A DNA stretch of 64,000 nucleotides from Ditibartonella choladocola (GTDB lineage: Bacteria > Pseudomonadota > Alphaproteobacteria > Rhizobiales > Rhizobiaceae). Location of the stretch: contig NZ_CP015625.1 of the NCBI RefSeq assembly GCF_002007565.1, forward strand, positions 1,178,001-1,242,000, written 5' to 3'. Below the pieces are notes generated by a model. It did no database searches. It saw only the letters and a list, made by a program, of their open reading frames with translations, and had not been told where the DNA came from. The position numbers were made by a program, and so were the translations under genes. How positions within the stretch are numbered: the stretch's first letter is position 1; every line of letters begins with the position of its first letter. Shown here piece by piece: positions 20,748 through 29,101 of the stretch.

Positions 20748-22202
20748 ATGGGTAAAGTAACCGGTTTTCTTGAAATAGATCGCCAATCGCAGAAGTATCA
20801 ACCAGCTTCTGATCGCATCCGTCATTTTCGTGAATTTACAATTCCGATGTCCGAGGCAGAGGTGCAAAAACAGGCTGCACGTTGTATGGATTGCGGAATT
20901 CCTTTTTGTCACGGTTCGACAGGGTGTCCGGTCAATAACCAGATACCCGATTGGAACGACCTCGTTTATAAGGGGAATTGGAAAGAAGCGATCAGCAATC
21001 TTTTGTCCACCAACAATTTTCCTGAATTTACAGGTCGCGTTTGTCCGGCACCTTGTGAGGAAGCATGCACGCTCAACCTTGAGGATATGCCGGTCACCAT
21101 CAAAACAATCGAGCAAACACTGGCAGACAAAGCTTTTGCACTCGGTTTTTTTGCGCCACGCCCCAATGAATCAAAAACGGGAAAGAGGGTTGCGATTATC
21201 GGATCGGGACCATCAGGTTTGGCTGCTGCACAACAACTTGCCCGTGCCGGCCATATGGTCGACGTTTACGAAAGGGAAAGCCGCCCCGGTGGGCTGTTGC
21301 GTTACGGTATTCCCGATTTCAAGTTGGAAAAACATCACATCGACCGCCGTGTCGAGCAATTGGAAGGTGAGGGCGTCACTTTTTACTGCGGTGTCAATAT
21401 TGGCGTGGATAAGGCTGTCGACGATCTGTTAAACGAATATGATGCCGTGCTTTATTGCGGTGGTTCCGAGACTCCGCGCAAAATTGACATACCCGGCGTT
21501 CATTTTCATGGTGTACATGATGCTATGTGCTATCTTGTGCAGCAAAATAAACGGGTCGGTCGTGAAAATATTGAATCGGTCGGTTGGCCTTCACCGTCTA
21601 TTACTGCCGACGGAAAGCATGTCGTTGTTGTTGGCGGTGGTGACACGGCATCCGATTGTGTGGGAACGGCCTTCCGTCAGGGTGCGGTTAAAGTAACCCA
21701 GCTTGATATTCGCCCGCAACCTCCGGAAAAAGAAGACAAGCTCAGTGTTTGGCCATATTGGGCAACAAAAATGCGCACATCGACAAGTCAGGCAGAAGGG
21801 GCCGAGCGCGAGTTTCAGATTGCTACGCTTGAATTTATTGCAGAAAACGGCGAGTTGACCCATGTAAAATGCTGTCATGTCGACGAGCACCGCAAGCCGA
21901 TAGCCGGTACCGAATTTTTTATTCGTGCCGATCTTGCATTTATTGCTATCGGTTTTGCCGGACCGTTTGAAGCAGGCGTCTGCAGTGAATTGGGAGACCG
22001 TTTGAAGCTGAAAGTCGACCGTCGGGGTGCGCACTCGGTTCTGGCTGATACGAATAATTATAAAACCAGTATCGATAAATTTTTTGCTGCGGGCGATGTC
22101 AGACGTGGCCAGTCACTTGTTGTCTGGGCGATCAGGGAAGGGCGTCAGGCTGCCCGTGCCATTGATGAATTCTTGATGGGAGAGACATTGCTGCCTCGTT
22201 AA
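20748..22202 (+). CDS. gltD: Glutamate synthase (NADPH) small subunit
   Basis: Passes electrons from NADPH through FAD and 4Fe-4S clusters to GltB. The 484-residue protein has N-terminal cysteine clusters (CMDCGIPFC; GCPVNNQIPDW; CPAPCEEACT), an FAD-binding GSGPSGLAAAQQL about residue 150 and an NADPH-binding VVVGGGDTASDCVG about residue 290, ending with FAAGDVRRGQSLVVWAI. ATG 20748 (MGKVTGFLEI) is the conserved start; the open frame extends upstream into gltB without family similarity. Confidence 0.97.
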   Translation: MGKVTGFLEIDRQSQKYQPASDRIRHFREFTIPMSEAEVQKQAARCMDCGIPFCHGSTGCPVNNQIPDWNDLVYKGNWKEAISNLLSTNNFPEFTGRVCPAPCEEACTLNLEDMPVTIKTIEQTLADKAFALGFFAPRPNESKTGKRVAIIGSGPSGLAAAQQLARAGHMVDVYERESRPGGLLRYGIPDFKLEKHHIDRRVEQLEGEGVTFYCGVNIGVDKAVDDLLNEYDAVLYCGGSETPRKIDIPGVHFHGVHDAMCYLVQQNKRVGRENIESVGWPSPSITADGKHVVVVGGGDTASDCVGTAFRQGAVKVTQLDIRPQPPEKEDKLSVWPYWATKMRTSTSQAEGAEREFQIATLEFIAENGELTHVKCCHVDEHRKPIAGTEFFIRADLAFIAIGFAGPFEAGVCSELGDRLKLKVDRRGAHSVLADTNNYKTSIDKFFAAGDVRRGQSLVVWAIREGRQAARAIDEFLMGETLLPR

Positions 22203-22247
22203 ATCGACGACAAAGAGCGGGCTAGCCGCGATATATGAAGTGCTTCG

Positions 22248-22275
22248 AGGCTCCGGAAATTCCGGAGCCTTTTTA
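22248..22275 (+). terminator. intrinsic terminator after gltD
   Basis: AGGCTCCGGA (22248-22257) and TCCGGAGCCT (22261-22270) form a perfect 10-bp stem with a 3-base loop followed by TTTTT. Confidence 0.92.
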
Positions 22276-22512
22276 TATTGAAAATTTCAATGGAAGTTTT
22301 TGTTTACTCGACTACACCTGAGTCACGGGATTGACCTGACCGGAGTTATATGTGGTCGGCCACGCGGGTGCTACAATTGTTTCATGCGCATATCAGAAAC
22401 TGATTGAAATAAAGAAAGAATAATGAATTTTGCATCTGCAGCACCGTTTTACGGCGAGCAATCGAAAACGATTCTATCTGTCAGAACAACGACCAATATC
22501 TTGGAAAAAGAA

Positions 22513-22589
<77 letters not shown>

Positions 22590-23202
22590 AGCCGTGAAGA
22601 TGGCCTAAAATACTAGCGTTATAAAGGCAAGTGAAAAATTCTTAAAAAATATCAAAATCGGGAAAAACACGATTTCAATTCATTATTGAGGGTTAAATTA
22701 GCCGCAAAACTGGCCGGAACACGAGCTATCGAGCCTGTGGAATTTTATGATTGAAAGCTCTTGGCTTGCGAACGCGGGCTTGCCGTTAACTTCGTTGATC
22801 GCATTATTGGAGCTATGTCGGGTGATAGAATGTTTTTGGCAACGGGGGGGGCGGCAAGCGAGGCTGCCAGACGTGTTGCCGACAATGGGGAGTTCTGGCA
22901 AAATGGGGCGCTGCTAAAAAAGGGGGGCAAAAGGGAGTTTCAGTAAAGGGAAATTTTTAAAATTTTGAATTAGCACTTCAAAAAGTCTAATCCCTATAAT
23001 TCCAGTTCCGGTTTGTTGGCCGGAAACCGTATAAAATTTTGATAAACAGGGGATTTTCCGGTTGAAAAGTCAGTTTGGCTACTCTGTTTTTGCTGGTCGA
23101 ATGGTTCTTTAGCTTTAAGTGACGGTTGCCCGATTTTTCGTAAGCGACTTTCCGTAACCTACTGAACAGCTAATCTATTATACCGGATTTTCGTCACGTT
23201 TT
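22590..23202. other. intergenic region between tRNA-Pro and cytochrome c gene
   Basis: This 613-base gap has no convincing gene. It contains a run of eight G at about 22844-22851 and further G-rich runs to 22935 inside short frames on both strands (about 60 codons at 22698-22946) that show no known motif. Nothing else was seen. Confidence 0.5.
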
Positions 23203-23601
23203 TTATTTTTCATTTTGACGCGGCAAAACAGATTCGAGATATGCAATAAGGTCATCAATATCCGAATCATCATTGAGGCGGATTGACGCCATGCGGGTTC
23301 CCTTCACCATTCCTTGCGGATTATGAAGATAGGTTATGAGTGTTTCTCTATTCCAGACAAGACCATTCCGGCCGGCATTTATCATTGCGGGAGAATAACG
23401 GTAACCTTCCAGCGATCCCGCTTTGCGGCCTATGATGCCTTGCAGCGTCGGACCAATACGATTATCGGGTTTGTCGGCATTATGGCAGGCGGCACATCGT
23501 TTAAAAACAATTTTGCCGTTTTCTATGTCGGCAGCATGTGTTCCCGTAATGATGTTGGCAAAAGCAATAATTGTGAAACAGAAAATAGTAAAATGATGCA
23601 T
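23203..23601 (-). CDS. Small secreted class I cytochrome c
   Basis: The 132-residue protein has a signal peptide (hydrophobic FTIFCFTIIAFANII, cleavage likely after THA at residue 23) and a single heme site CAACH at 36-40. A conserved IGPTLQGIIGRKAG segment and the probable axial ligand M104 in GTRMAS follow; the usual motif is GTKMxF. This is a periplasmic electron carrier of the cytochrome c2/c550 type. It stands alone between tRNA-Pro and the Fe-S carrier gene, and its redox partner cannot be inferred from context. Confidence 0.88.
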   Translation of the reverse strand: MHHFTIFCFTIIAFANIITGTHAADIENGKIVFKRCAACHNADKPDNRIGPTLQGIIGRKAGSLEGYRYSPAMINAGRNGLVWNRETLITYLHNPQGMVKGTRMASIRLNDDSDIDDLIAYLESVLPRQNEK

Positions 23602-23776
23602 TGGAACAATCAGATTTCAGCTGAAGCAATTTGAACCCATTAGTGATTAGCACCAATTTCGGTTTTTTGGTATTCTAACATTCGTTCAGTTTCGCATCAA
23701 AGTAGAACTATACCTTGACGGAAAACGTTTAAGACACCAGATTAGCAGCAATGATTTTAAAGGAGTTATCCATTCT

Positions 23777-24148
23777 ATGGCCGGATTTTCAGTAATCACC
23801 ATGACAGATGCTGCCAAGGAGCGCATCAAAGATATTATGCATGACAATAATGCATATGGAATTGTCGTCGGCGTAAAAAAAGGTGGTTGTGCGGGCATGG
23901 AATACACCGTTGATCTTGCCGAATCGGCTGTTGAAAATGCCGATCTCGCAGAGGATGATGGTGCTCGTGTTTTTGTATCCCGCGAAGCGACGCTGTTTCT
24001 TCTTGGAACACAGATAGATTTCGAGAAAACGACTTTGCACACGGGTTTTGTTTTCAATAACCCCAATCAGACATCTGCTTGCGGTTGTGGCCTATCAGTG
24101 GAAATTCGGCCTGTCGCCCAAGCCGATCTGGAGATGGCGCAGAAATAA
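23777..24148 (+). CDS. A-type iron-sulfur carrier (IscA/SufA/HesB family)
   Basis: The 123-residue protein carries the three conserved cysteines of A-type carriers: one in KKGGCAGMEY and two in the C-terminal ACGCGLSVE. It delivers Fe-S clusters or iron to target proteins in the cytosol. AGGAG lies about 12 bases before the ATG. In relatives a similar gene ends the suf operon, but no suf gene is adjacent here, so it could be SufA, IscA or ErpA. Confidence 0.88.
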   Translation: MAGFSVITMTDAAKERIKDIMHDNNAYGIVVGVKKGGCAGMEYTVDLAESAVENADLAEDDGARVFVSREATLFLLGTQIDFEKTTLHTGFVFNNPNQTSACGCGLSVEIRPVAQADLEMAQK

Positions 24149-24149
24149 C

Positions 24150-24187
24150 CCGAATAATAATAACCTGAATTATCAGGTGTTATTCGG
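24150..24187. terminator. inverted repeat between convergent genes
   Basis: CCGAATAA (24150-24157) pairs with TTATTCGG (24180-24187), with an inner ACCTGA (24163-24168) and TCAGGT (24173-24178). It follows the Fe-S carrier gene by one base and faces mazG. It lacks a T-run, so it may act as a weak bidirectional terminator or RNA-stabilising hairpin. Confidence 0.5.
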
Positions 24188-24303
24188 TTATCACCGCCCG
24201 CCAAGTGGTGTCGCTGTTCAAGCTTGTTGATTGCCGGTTGCCGGTTCTAATTCCTTCAGTTTCACACGAAAGGTGTTCTTTTCCCGATCACACAATCAGG
24301 CGT

Positions 24304-25128
24304 TCACTGCTTTACAAGTTTGGCTTCGTTCCAAAATTTCTCCATCTCTTCGAGGTTCGCGTCTGACAAGGTTTTATTTTGTTTTGCCAATGCGTTTTCA
24401 ATAAAATTGAAACGATAACGGAATTTTTTGTTGGCTTTTTTCAAAGCATTTTCCGGTGAAATGTCGAGCGTTCGTGCCAGATTGAGAACGGTGAAATAGA
24501 CATCACCAAATTCGTCTTCAATATTTTTTTTCTCGCCCGTTTGCAGCGCTTCTTCGAGTTCTGATAATTCCTCGTCAATTTTTTCAAAAACAGGCTCCGG
24601 TCTTACCCAGTCAAATCCGGTTTGTGCTGCTCTTTCTTGTAAAGCAATGGCTTCCTTTTCCGGCGGTTGAGCTGTTTTTACGGTTGCGAGGTAGCCTTTT
24701 TTAGTGTCATCGGGAAGACCTGCCTTGTTGCGCTTCTCCAGTCTTTCGGCTTTTTCTTCTTTTTTTATACGTTCCCATTCCCCTTTGATAAGTCCGCGCT
24801 CTTTTTGTTCGGCTGTTCCGAAAACGTGCGGGTGACGGCGTATCATCTTTTTTGTGATTGCGTAAACGACATCACCAAAGTCGAAACTTCCTTCTTCTTC
24901 CGCTATTCGGGCATAATAAACGACCTGCAAAAGCAGATCGCCCAATTCCTCGCAAAGATCATATTTATCGTCGCGTTCAATAGCGTCAGCGACCTCGTAA
25001 ACTTCCTCGATTGTATAAGGAACGATAGTTTTCAAGTTCTGTTCTTTGTCCCAAGGACAACCGGTTTCAGGATCACGTAAAGACTTCATGATTTCGATGA
25101 GCCGGTTTATATTTTTGGAAGGTTCCAT
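24304..25128 (-). CDS. mazG: Nucleoside triphosphate pyrophosphohydrolase MazG
   Basis: Cytosolic enzyme that hydrolyses (d)NTPs and removes damaged nucleotides. The 274-residue protein has the two tandem MazG domains of the full-length form: the first includes CPWDKEQNLKTIVPYTIEE and EELGDLLLQVV, the second EELSELEEAL and EDEFGDVYFTVLNLA, carrying the EExxE-type metal ligands. AGGA is 8 bases before the ATG. In Brucella mazG lies near hfq-hflX; here it lies about 30 kb away, divergent from galE. Confidence 0.95.
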   Translation of the reverse strand: MEPSKNINRLIEIMKSLRDPETGCPWDKEQNLKTIVPYTIEEVYEVADAIERDDKYDLCEELGDLLLQVVYYARIAEEEGSFDFGDVVYAITKKMIRRHPHVFGTAEQKERGLIKGEWERIKKEEKAERLEKRNKAGLPDDTKKGYLATVKTAQPPEKEAIALQERAAQTGFDWVRPEPVFEKIDEELSELEEALQTGEKKNIEDEFGDVYFTVLNLARTLDISPENALKKANKKFRYRFNFIENALAKQNKTLSDANLEEMEKFWNEAKLVKQ

Positions 25129-25241
25129 TTTATTATCCTTCGGAAGTTAAAAAGCGTTCTAAAATATTCCTTGTTGCGGCTTGTCAGTGATAGAGAATTC
25201 TTTCATAAAAGTCACATCTGTTGTGTTTTACGGGTTTTATT

Positions 25242-26249
25242 ATGAATATTCTGGTAACTGGTGGAGCGGGTTACATTGGGTCGCATTGTTGTGTCGCACT
25301 TATGAAGGCAGGCTATCGCGTCGTTATTCTGGATAATTTCGGCAACAGTCATCCTGAAGTATTGCGCAGGATAGAAAAAATTACCGGACGTGCTCCGATC
25401 AATGAGTCTGGCGATATAAGGGATCGAAGCTTTGTTGAATATGTTCTGGAGCATCATAAGTGTGACGCTGTTATGCATTTCGCAGGGCTAAAATCGGTTG
25501 CCGAATCGGAAAAAAAACCTGACCTCTATTACGATTGCAATGTTGTTGGCAGTTTAAGGCTATTGCAAGCCATGAAATCAACCGGCGTCAAGAAATTGGT
25601 TTTTTCTTCGACTGCTACTGTTTATGGTGTTCCGAAATATCTCCCTTACGATGAAAAACATCCCCTCAATCCTGTAAGCGTTTATGGTCGCACGAAATTG
25701 ACAGTCGAGAATATGTTGCGTGACTTTTACGCGAGTGATCCGACATGGGCATTTTCGATTCTGCGTTATTTTAATCCCGTCGGCGCCGACGAGAGCGGAT
25801 TGATTGGTGAAGATCCTAAAGGAACACCCAATAATCTTATGCCGATTATTGCTCAGGCTGCATCCGGAAGACGCGATAAAGTGATGATCTGGGGGAATGA
25901 TTATGATACCGAAGATGGAACCGGAGTGCGTGATTATATTCATGTGAGTGACTTGGCAGAGGGGCATTTACGAGCCTTGAAAACCTTGGAACATCCCGGT
26001 TGCGATGTCATCAACCTTGGGCGTGGGCGCGGCTATAGCGTGATGGATGTTATCAAGGCATTTGAACATATATCCAACAGGAAAATAAAATATGAAGTCG
26101 GGCCAAGACGCCCCGGTGATATCGGGGAATTTTTTGCCAATCCATCAACCGCATTTGAAAAGCTTCATTGGCGTGCCGAAAAAGATTTGGAAAAAATGTG
26201 CACCGATATGTGGAATTTTCAGGTCAAGAACCCAGATGGTTATAAATAG
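25242..26249 (+). CDS. galE: UDP-glucose 4-epimerase
   Basis: Interconverts UDP-glucose and UDP-galactose for envelope polysaccharides or galactose use. The 335-residue extended SDR has the NAD site TGGAGYIGSH at 6-15, a catalytic serine in FSSTATVYG (about 123) and Y148/K152 in SVYGRTKLT. ATG 25242 is the conserved start (MNILVTGG). It is divergent from mazG and followed after 23 bases by the Mop gene. No glycosyltransferase or gal genes adjoin it. Confidence 0.95.
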   Translation: MNILVTGGAGYIGSHCCVALMKAGYRVVILDNFGNSHPEVLRRIEKITGRAPINESGDIRDRSFVEYVLEHHKCDAVMHFAGLKSVAESEKKPDLYYDCNVVGSLRLLQAMKSTGVKKLVFSSTATVYGVPKYLPYDEKHPLNPVSVYGRTKLTVENMLRDFYASDPTWAFSILRYFNPVGADESGLIGEDPKGTPNNLMPIIAQAASGRRDKVMIWGNDYDTEDGTGVRDYIHVSDLAEGHLRALKTLEHPGCDVINLGRGRGYSVMDVIKAFEHISNRKIKYEVGPRRPGDIGEFFANPSTAFEKLHWRAEKDLEKMCTDMWNFQVKNPDGYK

Positions 26250-26272
26250 GGTTTCATTAAGAAGGAAATATC

Positions 26273-26482
26273 ATGAAAATTAGTGCACGTAATATATTGA
26301 AGGGTAAGATTGTAGCCATCAAAAAGGGTGCTACAACCGCCCATGTCCAGATTGATATTGGTGGCGCAATTGTAACAGCCTCCATCACCAACGAAGCGGT
26401 TGATGATCTACAGTTGAAGGAAGGTGAACAAGCCGCTGCTGTTATAAAATCTTCCGATGTCATGGTCGCTATTGCTGACTGA
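26273..26482 (+). CDS. Molbindin-like single Mop/TOBE domain protein
   Basis: The 69-residue protein is one complete Mop domain: SARNILKGKIVAIKKGATTA, then VQIDIGGAIVTASITNEAV and an AAVIKSSDVMVAI end. Such molbindins form hexamers that bind molybdate or tungstate and may buffer it in the cytosol. AAGGA lies 8 bases before the ATG. No mod transporter or molybdopterin genes are near, so the link to molybdenum rests on the domain alone. Confidence 0.87.
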   Translation: MKISARNILKGKIVAIKKGATTAHVQIDIGGAIVTASITNEAVDDLQLKEGEQAAAVIKSSDVMVAIAD

Positions 26483-27090
26483 GCCGGTTTATTTTCACTC
26501 GTCAGCCCGTCACATGTAACGCTCTCGGCTCGCCCGTTTTACTTTAAAAAAGTTTCCGGTTATCAGCTTTCATCCGGAAAATCGGGCGGGTTTCATAGCG
26601 GCAAATGGCTGTGTTTGCCCGTAGTGAAGCTGTCATCGGCCTTGTCTACTGACAAGCGTTTTTTGCCTCCTGACAAACGTTTTTGTCTCCTGACAAGCGT
26701 TTTTGTCTCACGACAAGCGGTTTTGTTTCCGGATAAGGGGGTTTGTAGCCTGATAAAGACGTGGTTTTCTTGCCGGAGCTTGGCTATTCTTTTTGTTCCG
26801 GCACGCTGTTGAGCCAGTGTGTTTGAATTGCGGTCGGAACGACGAAAAGCACAGCACGATATAACAAAAACGAAGCACGATAAAATGTCAGGTCATCATT
26901 GAACATTCTGATGGTGTGTTTGCGGGAAATTACAAAAATTATGAAACCCGCCTGAGTGAAATTTATTAGTCACCATAAAGGATTTCGGGTTTTGTGAAAT
27001 AGCAGCAATATCCGGCAGGTTAAGGGCGGCTTTCCGACACGACAATAAAAAACCAAAGGAAAGGCGATATATCGCTTATCCCTGACGGCT
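26483..27090. other. intergenic region with repeat array
   Basis: This 608-base gap between the Mop gene and lpxXL holds no convincing gene. It contains the degenerate tandem array at 26651-26771 and a 12-bp perfect palindrome GCGATATATCGC (27064-27075) just past the lpxXL stop. A 65-codon frame across the array is a by-product of the repeat. Confidence 0.55.
26651..26771. repeat. degenerate 20-21 bp tandem repeat, six units
   Basis: Units start at 26651, 26672, 26692, 26712, 26732 and 26752. The consensus is about GACAAGCGTTTTTGTCTCCT; similarity falls along the array, the first four being closest and the last two strongly diverged. There are no spacers of the kind a CRISPR would show. It is probably slippage-derived; its function is unknown. 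Confidence 0.8.
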
Positions 27091-28023
27091 TTAATCGTCC
27101 CAGCGTTTATGAAACCACATCCATTGTCCGGGATATTCACGCACCCAGGTTTCGACAATATCATTGAGTTTCTGGGCGGCTTTGACCTCGTCAATATTAC
27201 CGTCATTATCCTTGGGTAAGTCGAAACGCTCATAAAGCTCAAGGCGATAACGCCCTCCGGGTAGCCGGATAGAGCGGGCAGGGTAGACATCGCAATCATA
27301 TTGGCGTGCAAGCTTAATCAATAGCGGATTTGTTCTGACAGGTCTGCCGAAAAATGTCCCTTTTATACCGCGCCGAAATTTCTGGTCGACCAGCATACCG
27401 ACATCTTCACCTTCGGCAAGTTTGCCCGCAAGTGCCCAGGCCGCACCGGCTTTCGAGGGAACGAGATGCCCCATTGCAGTCCGTCTCGCTTTTAAAACGC
27501 GTTTGGCAATATAGGGATTGTTGGGGGGGCGAAAAAGCGCAGTAACATTGAGATCGAAAGTTGCGGCACAAATGGGTAAAAGCTCGAAATTGCCGGTGTG
27601 CGCTGTGAAAAATATGTGCGGCTTTTTTTCGTCCCGAAGCCGGACAAAAATATCAATTCCATCAACTTCAACGAGGCCCGGTTTTTCATCATTCGGATTG
27701 AAGTCGAAAATTTTGTCAAGAAACACATATTCGGCAAATAAACGCCCCATATTTTCCCACATTTCAAGGGCGGTTTTGCGGATCCATTGCGGATCTTTAT
27801 CAGGATATGCCTTGTGCAGATTTTCCAGCGCTATTTTGTGGCGCGGCAGTAACGGCCCGACAGTGCGGGCAAACCACGCGAAAAAGCCGATACCGGCCTT
27901 TGCAGGCAGGTGGCTGACAAGTGCCATCAATCCGGAAACAAAATGAGCCCAAGACCAGTCCCACCAGTCTTTCAGCTTTGCCCGCAGACGAAAAAGGATA
28001 AGCTTTAAACGCAATTTCTGCAT
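27091..28023 (-). CDS. lpxXL: Very-long-chain acyltransferase LpxXL (lipid A)
   Basis: Inner membrane acyltransferase of the LpxL/HtrB family. In rhizobia and Brucella the homologue in this cluster moves the very long (omega-1)-hydroxylated chain from AcpXL to lipid A. The 310-residue protein has the HX4D/E-type motif TAHTGNFELL (about residues 141-150) and, near the C terminus, PGQWMWFHKRW. The ATG at 28023 shares a base with the adh stop, so translation is coupled; an in-frame TTG at 28026 also exists. It is the last gene of the acpXL unit. Confidence 0.88.
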   Translation of the reverse strand: MQKLRLKLILFRLRAKLKDWWDWSWAHFVSGLMALVSHLPAKAGIGFFAWFARTVGPLLPRHKIALENLHKAYPDKDPQWIRKTALEMWENMGRLFAEYVFLDKIFDFNPNDEKPGLVEVDGIDIFVRLRDEKKPHIFFTAHTGNFELLPICAATFDLNVTALFRPPNNPYIAKRVLKARRTAMGHLVPSKAGAAWALAGKLAEGEDVGMLVDQKFRRGIKGTFFGRPVRTNPLLIKLARQYDCDVYPARSIRLPGGRYRLELYERFDLPKDNDGNIDEVKAAQKLNDIVETWVREYPGQWMWFHKRWDD

Positions 28024-29051
28024 CAATTGATTTTCAGGATGATTTTACCGAACACTTCACGACTTTCCATCCGTTCCAGTGCTTTTTCAATATCGTCAAA
28101 ATTAACAATTGTATCGATAACGGGGTGGACAATGCCCTGCGCCATTTTTTGCATGGCATTGGCCATATTTTCCATGCGACAGCCAAAAGAACCGAAAATC
28201 TTCAATTGTTGTTGGAAGAGCTGCATCAGGTTCATTTGTGTGGAGACGCCGGAAGTCGAACCACAGGTGACAAGACGACCGCCCCGTTTCAGACTAAGCA
28301 TGGAACCGGCCCAGGTATCGGCACCGACATGTTCAAAGACCACGTCAACGCCTTTTTTCTTGGTCAATTTCCGCACAACATGTTCAAAACGATCATCGCG
28401 ATAATTGATGACAACGTCTGCGCCAAGAGCTTTTGCTTTTTCCATTTTGCTGTCGGAGCCGACCGTCGTATAGACGGTGCAGCCCATGCGCTTTGCCAAC
28501 TGGATAGCCGCAGAACCGATACCGGAGCCGCCAGCATGGACCAGAATGGTTTCACCGGGTTGAAGTTTGGCATTGTCGAACAACATATGTTCGACTGTAC
28601 CGAATGTTATGGGAGCAACGGCTGCGTCAATTTCGTCGCAATCAAGTGGTGCCGGTACCAATAAACGAGCAGGCAAATTCACCGCTTCGCAGGCAAAACC
28701 GTCAATATGAAAGCCGTGAACACCACTTACATGCGTGCAAAGATTATCACGTCCTTCACGACAAGCTTTACAAAGTCCACAAGTTTTTGCCCCGTAAATG
28801 GAAACGAGCTGGCCAACCTGAAGATTGCCGACGCCCGCACCGACTGAGCGGATAATTCCGGAAGCTTCAGCACCGATCGTCAGTGGTAACTTACGCTTTG
28901 CAAAGGCCATTCCGCGCCAGCCCCAAACATCAATATGATTGAGTGCTACCGCTTTTATCTCGACCGTAACTTCACCATTACCAGGAGCCGGAGGTGGTGC
29001 TATTTCGGTTAATTCAAGACGTTTGTCGTCAAGCAATTGCAATGCGCGCAT
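28023..29051 (-). CDS. Zinc-type alcohol dehydrogenase of the VLCFA cluster
   Basis: The 342-residue medium-chain dehydrogenase/reductase has GHE-like GAEASGIIRSVG, a structural zinc cysteine cluster (CGLCKACREGRDNLC) and an NAD(P)-binding AGGSGIGSAAIQLAK. In rhizobial clusters the gene at this position (adh2XL) is thought to take part in very-long-chain acyl synthesis, probably as an enoyl reductase-like or oxidoreductase step; its exact reaction is uncertain. ATG 29051 has AGGA 6 bases upstream. It overlaps the lpxXL start. Confidence 0.82.
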   Translation of the reverse strand: MRALQLLDDKRLELTEIAPPPAPGNGEVTVEIKAVALNHIDVWGWRGMAFAKRKLPLTIGAEASGIIRSVGAGVGNLQVGQLVSIYGAKTCGLCKACREGRDNLCTHVSGVHGFHIDGFACEAVNLPARLLVPAPLDCDEIDAAVAPITFGTVEHMLFDNAKLQPGETILVHAGGSGIGSAAIQLAKRMGCTVYTTVGSDSKMEKAKALGADVVINYRDDRFEHVVRKLTKKKGVDVVFEHVGADTWAGSMLSLKRGGRLVTCGSTSGVSTQMNLMQLFQQQLKIFGSFGCRMENMANAMQKMAQGIVHPVIDTIVNFDDIEKALERMESREVFGKIILKIN

Positions 29052-29101
29052 GACCAATCCTTCTTAAAATAATTTGCCAGAGAAGAAAACTAAACGGTGA
29101 G

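Noticed and set aside
22698-22946. Short frames of about 60 codons on both strands near the G-runs
   Set aside because: No ribosome site or recognisable motif on either strand; the region is G-rich and AT-rich by turns.
26651-26771. CRISPR-like repeat array
   Set aside because: The units are contiguous without spacers and diverge gradually, and no cas genes are present; it is a simple tandem repeat.
26615-26812. A 65-codon frame across the tandem repeats
   Set aside because: Its sequence is a direct by-product of the repeat and it lacks a start region or motif.
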